64,000 nt of DNA from Chrysophaeum taylorii (taxonomy: Eukaryota; Sar; Pelagophyceae; Pelagomonadales; Pelagomonadaceae): contig JAQMWT010000427.1 of the NCBI GenBank assembly GCA_029834535.1, positions 1-64,000 on the forward strand. Direction: 5' to 3'. Each line of letters starts with the position of its first letter. Position 1 is the first letter of the stretch. A program made the position numbers and the translations under genes. Shown piece after piece: positions 10,346 through 19,879 of this stretch. The notes under the pieces were generated by a model. That model worked only from the letters and a program-made list of their open reading frames with translations. It was not told the DNA's origin and ran no database searches.

Positions 10346-12185
10346 GAACAACGTTGAAGTTCCTTCGGTGGTTGACATTGCAGGAAATCGGGTAAGTGAA
10401 ACTGTCAACAAAATCGAGGTCTGAAGAACTACAACACAAGCGCCTGGGATGACGTGCGTTAGACGATTGTTGCAGCGGGGCAAAGATAGCGGAAACACAG
10501 GCTGGTACATATGATGGCGGTGTACCAGACGTCTGATGAGAACGTTGCCTTTGGGCAGATAGGCTGCATGGTGCACGGTGACCAGGTTATGACGATGGTT
10601 GGAGTCGACAGAAGCAAAAATAGGCGTAAGCAGGTTTGATACGAACGTGGGTGTTTGGTTGTTGTGGTGCGAGCAAGTTGCCATGGGCACGACCGCGTCC
10701 TGTAAGCGAAGATGGAAGACTTCGGACGCGCCAGCGGTGTAAGGAACGAACACAGGTAGACACACGTATGCAAGCCAGCTGTGACACCGGCCCAGTGACG
10801 ATTTTCGCAGTCGCAAGAACGAAATTGCCATATGGGCCAACGTGGGAGCAAGCGGCGAGCTTCGCTTGTCATACTCGAATAGGCTGCGGTAGAAGTTGGA
10901 GACAGTGGCAAAACAGTTGTGGCACGTAAGAACGTTGCAGATAGCTTGCAGATAGCGTCGCGGGTGCTGAACACGGAATTCACGTCGATAGCAAAACCGA
11001 ATTTTAAAGGTCAGAAAAGCGGCGAAAAAGCGATAGTGCGTGAAGGAGAACCACAAATCACACAGCAAAGAAGCGTCTGTCCAGGATCCCGAAGAGCGAT
11101 AGATCCACATAGGAAGCACGAAAACTGCGCACGCGAAAAATTGAGAGGCACAGCTTAGTTGTGGCAGGTGAAAATGTGCGATGGAACGTGATTCACTGGT
11201 TTTACCAAAACCGACAAGCACAACGAGGAGTGGATCAACGAATAGCTGAAAATGCACAACGGGGAGTGGAGCAACGAATAGGCGAAATACAGAACGAGGA
11301 GGGGAGCAACGACGAGGTGAAAAGACAGAACGAGGAGAGGAGCAACGACGAGGGGAAAATACAGAACGAGGGGCTGAGCAACGAATAGCGGAAAATACAG
11401 AACGAGGCGCCTGTGCAATGGGAGCTAAAAAAAAAAAACGAGGGGCTTCCGTGGGATGGGGTTGTTGATGTGCTTGCATCAGACATTCGGCGGTACACAC
11501 GCTGACTTGGAATTATCTTGATTGGCAGAAAGGTGCAAAGATGTGTAATAGGTGGTGGTATTAAGAAAAGCGGCGGAGTGGAACTAGAATCAGTCAAGGT
11601 TGGAGTAGGCATAGGAGCAGAAAAGGTAGTGTTACTGGTGGTTTTGGTGGGTTGGTGTTGTAACAGTTGTTGGGTGTTGTTGGGTGTTGTTGGAGTCATT
11701 GGAAGTGTTGCGCTGTTGAGAAGAACGGCGATGGTGGGTAGGGCGTTGTCGTGGAATAGCTAGGAACTTTGAAACTTGCGGCAGTCCCCCTTAAAGTGAT
11801 CCTTGCAGCCGCCAAAAGGACATCGGGTAGTGCGTCGGAATCGAGCAGAGCCAGGTTGTTGGGAAAGGGGAGCGTCTAGGGTAGGTCAGTTGGAAGAGTC
11901 TGAAGTCGTGGTTGACGACGCGGCGGATAGCGCGGCGGAAGTGGTTGTGCATGCCATCGAAATTGATTGTTGTTGAACTACTCAAGGGTAGAACCACATT
12001 CATCGTTGTTGTTGAACTTCTCAAGGGTAGAGCCACATTCATCGGTACGAAACGCGAGACGATAAAACAAAGCCAGTAAGGCTTGAAGCACGATGCACGT
12101 AGTCAAATGCGAACATGTGAGAACTGAAATGGGGATGAGAGAACTGTAATGGGGACGTGGTGCAGGGGTAAGTGTCATAGCTTCC
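10346..12185. other. No recognisable gene; intermediate base composition
   Basis: Both strands hold open frames, the longest on the minus strand from 11,500 to 10,343 (385 codons), but its sequence is dominated by the translated tandem repeat at 11,222-11,405 and shows no domain. Composition is less GC-rich than the later algal DNA. I cannot say whether this belongs to the alga, the bacterium or a third source. Confidence 0.4.
11222..11405 (+). repeat. Five-unit tandem repeat, about 36 bp per unit
   Basis: Five diverged units begin AACGAGGAG or AACGGGGAG and end GAAAATACAG or close variants (starts near 11,222, 11,258, 11,293, 11,329 and 11,365). The unit is close to 36 bp, so it stays open in frame and produces a false coding signal on both strands. 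Confidence 0.75.
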
Positions 12186-12223
12186 TCACATGTCTGTTTG
12201 TTTGTCTGTTTGTTTGTCTTTAA

Positions 12224-12285
12224 ATGTCGACTGCTAAGAGGGGGGGGGTGTGTGTGGGGAGCATGAAGGATGTGGGTGGGTTTGT
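12224..12285 (+). repeat. Dispersed repeat, copy A (GTCGACTGCTAAG type)
   Basis: The stretch GTCGACTGCTAAGAG followed by a G-run and GGGGAGCATGAAGGATG recurs in the same order at 39,781-39,840. It lies directly upstream of Helitron-like copy 1 and replaces that copy's usual 5' end. Confidence 0.5.
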
Positions 12286-13274
12286 GGGTTTGTCCCTCGA
12301 TTTAGGGTAAGGATCATGTAGGCGCGAGAGTAAGGATCATGTAGGCCCGCGAGGCAGCCATTGATCCTCGAAGCCGTCTACGGCGACCTCGCAGACTATT
12401 TCCACGACCCGCGGCGGCTCTTTTAGCCAGCACGCCATTCTCACGCCCCGTTGAAACGATGTTGTCGATGCTGACAACGCGCGCATGACTGCGGCCTTTT
12501 TTTCCCGGAGACGAGGCGTCGGAGTTCTTTTCGGCTGACTAGGCTGGGTCGGAAGACGACGCCTCGCTCTTTACAGTAGAGTTTTCAACTCCCTGACAAC
12601 CAACGGCATGCTGACTTTGATCGCGAGCTTAAAGTCTTCGCAACCTCGACCCGTCGCACGGCCACTGCAACGGTACCAGATACATGATCTATCGTGTCGT
12701 GTCACCGAGGCTCCTCCAACCTGTATCCCTTAAGGCCCGCTGACGCCAAACGATCAACAAGAGCCAGGGCCAGACGCCCCGCGAGGTCGGCGTCCTCTTG
12801 CCCACAAGCCCGTCTTCTGCCACGTCCAGCTCTACGTGGCTCTCTGTCGATCGGCAACCCCGAGGATATCCTCTTCTTGGTCGACGACTCCACCCTACCC
12901 CACACGTGCTGCGCAATACCGATAAGCCCCCTCCCGGCGTCTACACGCGCACTATAAGTGAACTTACTGGGACCACGTGAACTTGCTGGGGTTTGAGATT
13001 GGGACTAGGTGAACTGAGTGACCAGGTGAAACTGGGACCAGGTGAACATACTGGGGTCTTTAGAGTAAAGGGTTTTAGAGTAAACTCAAAGGTTGGCGGC
13101 GCGTGCGGATCAAAGCAGCTGGGATTGGCGGAGGCGAGAGCGACGAGCTCAAAGGAGTTGGTGTGAGCTAGGTGAACTTACTGACCAGGTGAACTTATAT
13201 GAAACTTACTGGGACCAGGTGAACTTACTGGGGTTAGAGATTGGGACTAGGTGAACTTACTGGCCTGCACTTGT
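12286..13274 (+). mobile_element. Helitron-like fragment, copy 1 (5' end lost)
   Basis: First of five related copies. From the shared TTTGTCCCTCGATTTAGGG it carries remains of a Pif1-type rolling-circle helicase: AVYGDLADYF with a disrupted RAILTP block, then RNLDPSHGHCNGTR, then TINKSQGQTPREVGVL (motif VI region). These are three ordered helicase blocks of Helitron Rep/helicase proteins, in different frames. The 3' part is a minisatellite of GGTGAACTTACTGGGACCA-like units and ends in CCTGCACTTGT. The normal 5' terminus CCTAACTACTAATCGACAG is absent here. The helicase is not functional. Helitrons move by rolling-circle replication. Confidence 0.7.
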
Positions 13275-14371
13275 CTATTATTATTATTACCACCACATCC
13301 CGTGCTTCTTGATTCAGGTTTTATTTCTTTTCTTGAGCCCCGCACGAACGACCGAAGAGAGGTTTCTTAGATACATACTCGCTTCAGAACATTGGGGGGA
13401 CTCCTCGCTTGAGGGGTCGCACAGCGCGTCGTCAAAACGTTGGGCCTCCAACGCGAGCTTACTGCGGCCTCTGAAGGCGATCCGGGCGAGGTACGCGTAC
13501 AGTTCTATATGGTGGTGGGCTCGAGAGGCGAGTCGTAGGCGAGTTACTTCAGCTCTTCCATCGCGCGCGCGATGATCTCGCCCTTCTTCGTCTGCTGCGC
13601 CTCGCTTACCTTGGTGGCGGCGTCGTCCTTGGGTCTGCACAGGCGAGACGCAGCTCAAAATTCTTGACGAGCTCGAGCCCGACAGCAACCTCGTCGACGC
13701 GCGCGTGCTCGCTGACCTCGCCTCTCTCAAAAATGAAGTCGGTGAATTGTTTCACGACGAAATCTTTAATGGCGTCGAGTGTCGGCCGGAAGCTTGGTAT
13801 GCGACCGCGTTCCTGATGTCGGAGGATGATCCTCGGGCGGCTCGCCGCGTTTGCGGTTGATGCGGAGCATCGATTGTACGAGAGTTCGGTGACGCCAGCA
13901 ACCCCAGTCGCTCGAGAGTCTTTTTCATAAGGCTATCGGACCAGTTGCGTCGGTTGGTGGGTGTTTCAAGGACTACAGCAACAACTAGGTCGTCGTCGTC
14001 CACGCGCGGAGACGAAACTTTGGCGTCGTCGTCGTCGTCGTCGTCGAGCACACAGCAACGAAAGAACGAGTCGGTATTAGGGAACGAGTTGCCTGGGGGC
14101 TCGGCGGTGTGTGCCGATGACTTGGTTTGCTGGATCCCTAAAACAGACCTCGGGGAGCGACGCTGCGCGCCAAAACGTCTCGCCAGAAAAGGGTTTCGTC
14201 AGTCGCAAGGAACAGCCGTGTGAACCGACTTCCACCTCGTCGCGTTTCTTGGTCAGGGAAGCCTAGGGCGAGTACGACCAAGGTGCTGGTACGCTGGGAC
14301 CGACGGAACCTTCAAAGGAAGCTCGGCTCGGTTCAAGGGGTGGTCATCGTATCGTATCTACCAAAAGAAGT
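13275..14371. other. Largely unassigned; one coding-like stretch at about 13,640-13,863 (+)
   Basis: From about 13,640 the plus frame reads TQLKILDELEPDSNLVDA, LADLASLKNEVGELFHDEIF, RPEAWYATAFLMSEDD and ends at TGA near 13,861. It looks like real protein sequence and is preceded by TGCACAG, a possible 3' splice site, but I find no clear upstream exon. The minus strand is also open here. I recognise no family. It may be the last exon of a gene interrupted by Helitron copy 1, or a pseudogene. The rest holds nothing I can support. Confidence 0.35.
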
Positions 14372-14403
14372 ATGTATGGGCGCGTGACGTCACGAGACCC
14401 TGA

Positions 14404-14404
<1 letters not shown>

Positions 14405-14430
<26 letters not shown>
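14405..14430 (+). repeat. (GA)n microsatellite in the aldolase upstream region
   Basis: About 13 GA units about 155 bases before the aldolase start. It may lie in the promoter or 5' leader. Confidence 0.8.
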
Positions 14431-14435
<5 letters not shown>

Positions 14436-14585
14436 CCGAGACACGGGTTGAATTTCTGAGAACGACAATCCAGTTGAATCATGTTCCGGTCCAGAAGAAG
14501 GCGTACGTAAAGACGTATCCGGAAAACGCGAACGTCACACCGCGAGTGAGTTCGTCCTTCAAGCGACGCCGTCACTCACCAAAAG

Positions 14586-15776
14586 ATGAAGCTCGCCGTG
14601 GCCGCCCTCGCAAGCGTGGCAGTGGCCCTCGTGCCGGGAACGACGAGCCGACCCACCCGAACGGTGCTGCAACAGTCTGCCGTCGCCGACATCGAGCTCC
14701 CCGCTTCTGTCAAGCCCGGCGTCGTGACTGGCGAGGCCCTCATGGACCTCCTCCAGTACGCCAAGACCAAGGGCTTCGCGATCCCGGCTGTCAACGCGGT
14801 CTCCTCGTGCGGTATCAACGCTTGCCTTGAGGCCGCGGCCAAGTTCAAAGGGCCTATGATCGTCCAGTTCAGCCGCGGCGGCGGCCAGTTCCTCGCCGGC
14901 AAGACGATCGCCACGGGCGACATGGTTGACAAGGCCTCGGTTGCGGGCTGCGTCGCCGGCGCCCTTCAGGTCCGACAGCTCGCCGAGCTCTACGGTGTCC
15001 CCGTCATCCTCCACACGGACCACTGCATGCGCGATTGGCTCCCGTGGTTCGACGGCCTCCTCGAGGCCAACGAGGACTACTACAAGGCACACGGCGAGCC
15101 CCTCTTCTCCTCCCACATGCTCGACCTCTCCGAAGACCCCCTCGAGGAAAACATTGCCACCTGCGTCGAGTACTTGGAGCGCATGTCTAAGATCGATCTC
15201 CTCCTCGAGATGGAGCTCGGCATCACCGGCGGCGAGGAGGACGGCGTCGACAACACCGACGTCGACAACTCCAAGCTCTACACCCAGCCCGAGGAGGTTT
15301 ATGCCGTCTACGAGGCCCTCTCGAAGGTACCCAACGGTAAATTCACCGTCGCGGCCGCCTTTGGCAACGTCCACGGCGTCTACTCCCCGGGCAACGTCAG
15401 GCTCGAGCCCCAGATCCTCCACAACACCCAGGCCTACATCTCCGAGAAGCTCGGCGGCGAGGACAAGAAACCCGTCTACTTCGTTTTCCACGGAGGCTCG
15501 GGATCCTCGACCGAGGACATCCAGTATTCCATCGAGGCCGGCGTCATCAAAATGAACATCGACACCGACACCCAATGGTCCTTCTGGAACGGCATCCGCG
15601 AGTACGAGGCCAAGTTCCACGATTACCTCCAGGCCCAAATCGGGAACCCCGATGGCGAGGACAAGCCGAACAAGAAGTACTACGATCCTCGCATGCCGCT
15701 GCGCGCTGCCGAGGAATGCACGGTCGATCGCCTCGGCCAGGCTATGGAGGACCTCAAGTGCGTCAACGTCCTCTAA
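14586..15776 (+). CDS. Fructose-1,6-bisphosphate aldolase, class II
   Basis: A 396-residue zinc-dependent aldolase that splits fructose-1,6-bisphosphate into DHAP and glyceraldehyde-3-phosphate. Key blocks are present: zinc ligands in HTDH (residues 143-146), ELGITGGEEDGV (about 210-221), the ligand His in GNVHGVY (260-266), the phosphate-binding FHGGSGS (301-307) and NIDTDTQ (324-330). It resembles the long bacterial/diatom class IIA type. About 30 extra N-terminal residues (MKLAVAALASVAVALVPG, then Ser/Thr/Arg-rich) look like a signal peptide plus transit peptide, suggesting import into a complex plastid, but no clear cleavage-site Phe is seen. The frame is intact and intronless. Function is certain, location inferred. 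Confidence 0.95.
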   Translation: MKLAVAALASVAVALVPGTTSRPTRTVLQQSAVADIELPASVKPGVVTGEALMDLLQYAKTKGFAIPAVNAVSSCGINACLEAAAKFKGPMIVQFSRGGGQFLAGKTIATGDMVDKASVAGCVAGALQVRQLAELYGVPVILHTDHCMRDWLPWFDGLLEANEDYYKAHGEPLFSSHMLDLSEDPLEENIATCVEYLERMSKIDLLLEMELGITGGEEDGVDNTDVDNSKLYTQPEEVYAVYEALSKVPNGKFTVAAAFGNVHGVYSPGNVRLEPQILHNTQAYISEKLGGEDKKPVYFVFHGGSGSSTEDIQYSIEAGVIKMNIDTDTQWSFWNGIREYEAKFHDYLQAQIGNPDGEDKPNKKYYDPRMPLRAAEECTVDRLGQAMEDLKCVNVL

Positions 15777-17696
15777 ATACCGACTGTACACTCGACGTCC
15801 GTCCTACCATCAAAAAAAACAATCCCACGCACGCACGCACGCATGCGCAAAGAGGTCGGCGCGAAGACTCTCACAGAGTCTTGTTGGCAGCCGAGCAACC
15901 ACACTATTAAGGAGCACCGGCCGAGAAAAAAAAATAATAACCCCTCCCGCACGCCGAGGTCATGGTGATGATTGGGACACAGCATCTTCCGACGTATCCG
16001 ACGCGCTTCTTCTTTCCCTGCACGCTTTCCCCGGCCTTGGACAGACGTGCGCCCCCGCCATCCCTACGTGCACTCCGCTCCTTCCTCCTTCGCCCCGCCC
16101 TTCTCGTACCGTAGATTTGCTTCATATACCCACCCGAAGTCGTGAGATTCTTTGTCCAGGCGGTGGCTGATGCGCCTACGTCTTCGTTGCGAATTGTCGA
16201 TCCGGAACGTGGCTTTTCCGGCACCGATTTTGCTGCACACACACAGTGTGTGTGTGTGTGTGTAGAGCGACGTGAGCGTGAGCGCAGCCAATGAGAAAGT
16301 CAGTCGCACGTCAGCAATTGCGCTGGGTCATGCTCCAAAGGGACGGTCTATAACGGTGACCGTGCCTTGCGGTCGGAATGTTGTGCAGCGAAAGCGTCGC
16401 GCGAAGGCACAGGTTGCAAGCGACAAGCGTGCTAATGATGCACGGATGGGCGAAGAAAAGGCGCCGCCATTGAGCAACGGGCTTATTTTGAGTCTAGGAA
16501 ACGACCCCTAGGCGATACCACCCGACGACCGTCGTCGCGGCGCTGTGTCGGCAGTGATGACGGAGAGCGCGGCGTTGTCGACGACGAGAAGATGCCGGAC
16601 GCAGTGTTTCTGGGCGCCGAACCCTGGTGAATTGCCGTCAACTAGGGTTAGGTTTAAAGTAACATTAGCTCTGACATCGGAAACTCCCACGCCGGGCTCA
16701 GAGGTGTGCATATTTTACTCAAAACATAGAGATAAGTAACGGCATTCCTTACCTGACATACAAGGCGTTTCCGTCCTCCTTCACACCGTCGTCATCAGCA
16801 CCACCCTCGTTCTCATCCTCCACGTTATAGCGCGCCACCGGAGGCGAGGACTGCTCCGCGTCGCCCGGCCTGGCCGTCGCATGCGGGGTCTGTAACAGAC
16901 ATCGTCCCGAGCCTAGGACCAGCGGCGTCGAACAATTCGATTGGTCGGCTTGGGTGACGTATCGGATGGATGTTGTAGTGTTAAAAATACTTTACCATCG
17001 CTTTGACGCAACAACAGTAAAGTAGCGGTAAAGTAAATTAAAATAGGTAAAGTTAAGGATTTTGGTAATGTTTTTTTTATTACTAAAGTTTGAGTAAATA
17101 AATGCACAACCCTGAATTTGCTTCTCCCCTTTTCCTTTCCTCATCAATACAAGAAAATTTCTACAGAGCTCTCGTGCTCTTATATTTGACACGCTCGTCG
17201 AAATCTTGTGGGTTGTAGAGCCTTATATCGTAGTGAGTTGAGTGTGATGAGTGATCGCAGAGCTCGTTCTGCCTCAATAGGTACCAGTCTCGGAACGAAG
17301 GCAGATCACCCCCTTTGGCAGTGCTGTGGCGGACTTCTACTCCGCTACTCCCCGTTTCTTGCCTCTACTCGTCAAGAAAACTTGCCCCCTATGCATTCGT
17401 TCTGCTGCGAGGCACAACTCAGCGCCCACACGACGCCATCATAGAGAGTCGCACTATGATTCAGCCTTCTTTCTATAAACCAACATCCGAACTTGAAGGC
17501 TCGGAGAGCTTGGTGGCGGTATTCAGCGGCGGCTGAAGGACCGGACCTCCTCTGCCCGATCTGCATTCGAGGTGAAGACCGCCTTTTCCCCGCCACACGA
17601 CGCGTCGTGTAATAATAAATTACGACGCGTCTCCTCGGTCCGTTGAATTTCGTTTCCTTCGCTGGGTGACGTGGCGCGAGCATATGGGATGATTCG
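15777..17696. other. Gene-free stretch with simple repeats
   Basis: No open frame here has a recognisable domain or convincing composition. It holds an (ACGC)n run near 15,828-15,845 and an inverted dinucleotide repeat (CA)n then (TG)n at about 16,233-16,263. It also holds an AT-richer patch at 16,980-17,190 and a perfect 16-base palindrome, ACACGACGCGTCGTGT, at 17,595-17,610 with a partial copy at 17,622. The aldolase 3' UTR and the next gene's promoter must lie here. Confidence 0.5.
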
Positions 17697-18083
17697 ATGC
17701 TGGTAACGGTCATTGTCGCGCCTTGCGCGCTCGGCTTCGTGAGCGTCACGAGTCCGCGAAGGTCGGTCGCGCGGTTTGATTCGGAGGAGGGCCTCGAATG
17801 GAACGACCTCGAGTGGCGCGTGCAGCGCGCCCGGCTCGTCCACTACGACACGCAGAGGATCTTGCGTCGCAAGCCGCGGTACCTGTGCTACGACGAGGCG
17901 TCCAAGTGGGTGCAGAGGATGGGTCTCTGGCGAAACAAGAAAGAGTGGAAGCAGTGGCTCGCCAGCGGCGAGAAGCGCAATCCGTACATCCCCAACGACC
18001 CGGAAAAGTATTATGGCGACAAGTTCCGAGGGTGGGCCGACTTTCTCCACGGCGAGGACTGGCCGCCGAAAACGAATAAGTAA
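17697..18083 (+). CDS. Small protein with one integrase-repeat-like (IRU) motif and a signal peptide
   Basis: A 128-residue protein. Residues 1-17 (MLVTVIVAPCALGFVSV) form a signal-like hydrophobic N-terminus. Residues about 65-118 show YDEASKWVQRMGL, KKEWKQW, GEKRNPYIPNDPEKYY and FRGWADFL. This pattern (F/YxxA..W...LGL.. EW..W...G.RP..IP..P...Y...W.GW.DWL) is the repeat found in brown-algal, haptophyte and large algal virus proteins named phage-integrase repeat units; its function is not known. There is normally an array of such repeats; here there is one. The frame is intact. The (GAT)n run after the stop at about 18,101-18,126 is non-coding. Confidence 0.6.
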   Translation: MLVTVIVAPCALGFVSVTSPRRSVARFDSEEGLEWNDLEWRVQRARLVHYDTQRILRRKPRYLCYDEASKWVQRMGLWRNKKEWKQWLASGEKRNPYIPNDPEKYYGDKFRGWADFLHGEDWPPKTNK

Positions 18084-18218
18084 GTATGCACGAATTGGGA
18101 TGATGATGATGATGATGATGATGGCGATCACTTTATTAGAGAACGAGCGCTATCATTTATTTAGCCACATACTCGTCGTTCTAGAAGGCCGTCGTCACTA
18201 ACCCGCTGTACAGTATTC

Positions 18219-19805
18219 ATGAAGAAGAAATCGTGGTGGTGGTGGTGGTTATGCGTTGGGGTGTTCGGGGCTGCGCGCGATGACGAGACATACCGGCGCG
18301 CGCGGAAGGACGGGTTCTGGGACAGCGACTGCGAGTGGGCGTACCAGCGACTCGGGGGCGAGACGGGGGCGGCGGTGACGGGCGGGTCGGGCGACGGCGT
18401 CGTGTTCTCGGCCGCCGGGCTGCCAGAGTTCTTCGAGCGCGAGGTGGCGCCGGCGGCGAAGCGCGTCCGGGCGCTCCGGAGGGACCCCCTGTGGCCCGCA
18501 GGGACGCGCGTCGCTCTGTTCGTCGAATCTCGACTGCGCGTCCCGCGCGATGTTTCGGAGTGTTTCGACTCGGTGGTGACGGCTCCGGCGGTTGTTCCGA
18601 AGGGACCGCTCGCGTTCCGGGTCAAGGCCGTGAAGATCGCGGCGATGGAGCGGTCGCCCTTCGAGCGCACGGTGTACCTCGACTTTGACTCGGTCCCGTG
18701 CCGACCGAGCTTCGTTACCGAGCTTATGGTAACCCTCGGCGCGGCCGACGTCGCGCTCGCCGACAACTATCGCGGACAGACGGACGATCTCCGACGCGAG
18801 CACGCCTCGGGATGCGTGGTGTTCCGGAGCTCGGCGACGACGCGGCTCCTGCTCGCGCGGTACGCCGCGGCGCACCGGCTATTGCGGGGAACGCGGCGCG
18901 GCCGGCGCGATCAACCGGCGCTCATGGTCGCGCTCCGGAAAACGGTCCTCGACGACGGGCTCAGGCTCGCCCACATCTCGCCGAGCTTTTTTTGCCGCAA
19001 AAACACCTCGCGCGCCGTCTCGTGCGACGCGGGCTGCGGCGTCGCCCACAAGCCGGCGCGCTACGACGCGGCGGCCAAGGTGTTTGGCGTAGGCTTTAAG
19101 AAGACGGGCACGACGTCGCTGGCCGCGGCGCTTCGCGAGCTCAAGATCGGCCCCGAGCCCTCGCACGCGGGCCTCGTCGCCGCCACAAAGGCCCTCCTCG
19201 ACCGCGACGACGCGCGGCCCGCTATTACCCTCGCCGCGTCCGACGAAGCGCGAGCGTTCGCCGACGCTCCTTGGTGCATGGCCGCGAGCCGCGGCGGCTT
19301 GCTCGAGGCCCTCGCCGCCGCTTTTCCGCGCGCCAAGTTCGTCCTGACGAGGCGGGACCCCCTCGCGTGGTGGACCTCCACCCGGAATTGGCTAGCCTGC
19401 TTGAAGCCCTTCAACCTCCGTCGCTACGCCGGAATGCTCGGCGCTTCCAACTTTACCAAGACCGAGTTCCTCCGGGCCTACCGAGCCTACAACTCGAGGG
19501 TCATCGACTTCTTCAAACCCGCGCCCCACCGCCTCCTCGTGTTGGACCTCGCCCAGAAACGCCCCTTCCCCTGGGCGCGCCTCTGCGCCTTCGTGGAGGC
19601 CTGGGGCGCGTGTCCCACCGACGCCCACCCCAACGCCGCCAACTCTTATCTGCGGAACGAATTCACCGCGAGACACCCCGAGATTGCGCCGGGGCCCGAC
19701 GACCTCGCCAAGTGCGCTGATTCCCTCACCGACGACGACGCCGTCCTCCTGCTGCGAGGAGAAGTGAAAAAAAAAACCCGTTTCTCTTTGAGCGGTGAGG
19801 TGTAA
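18219..19805 (+). CDS. Glycosyltransferase–sulfotransferase fusion, secretory
   Basis: A 528-residue protein with two enzyme-like halves. It begins MKKKSWWWWWLCVGVFG, a signal anchor whose Trp run comes from a TGG repeat. Residues about 95-260 resemble a nucleotide-sugar transferase: FRVKAVKI, ERTVYLDFDSVPCRP with a DxD-type DFD (155-157) and later DQPALMVAL. Residues about 285-480 resemble a P-loop sulfotransferase of the Sulfotransfer_4 kind: VFGVGFKKTGTTSLAAAL is the 5'-phosphosulfate loop, and FVLTRRDPLAWWTSTR is the 3'-phosphate loop. A Golgi enzyme that both adds and sulfates a sugar is inferred. It is 74 bp upstream of the next gene on the same strand. Individual fold calls are good, substrates unknown. 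Confidence 0.75.
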   Translation: MKKKSWWWWWLCVGVFGAARDDETYRRARKDGFWDSDCEWAYQRLGGETGAAVTGGSGDGVVFSAAGLPEFFEREVAPAAKRVRALRRDPLWPAGTRVALFVESRLRVPRDVSECFDSVVTAPAVVPKGPLAFRVKAVKIAAMERSPFERTVYLDFDSVPCRPSFVTELMVTLGAADVALADNYRGQTDDLRREHASGCVVFRSSATTRLLLARYAAAHRLLRGTRRGRRDQPALMVALRKTVLDDGLRLAHISPSFFCRKNTSRAVSCDAGCGVAHKPARYDAAAKVFGVGFKKTGTTSLAAALRELKIGPEPSHAGLVAATKALLDRDDARPAITLAASDEARAFADAPWCMAASRGGLLEALAAAFPRAKFVLTRRDPLAWWTSTRNWLACLKPFNLRRYAGMLGASNFTKTEFLRAYRAYNSRVIDFFKPAPHRLLVLDLAQKRPFPWARLCAFVEAWGACPTDAHPNAANSYLRNEFTARHPEIAPGPDDLAKCADSLTDDDAVLLLRGEVKKKTRFSLSGEV

Positions 19806-19879
19806 TAATAATAAGGGAAATAAGGGTCGTCAATTCAACAATTCAAATCGGTTGTTGTCGTTGTTGTCGTCGTTATTCG

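Noticed and set aside
10343-11500. 385-codon minus-strand frame
   Set aside because: Its composition comes largely from the 36-bp tandem repeat; no domain, and overlapping frames are just as open.
14559-15791. 410-codon minus-strand frame opposite the aldolase
   Set aside because: Pure antisense shadow of a well-identified gene in GC-rich DNA.
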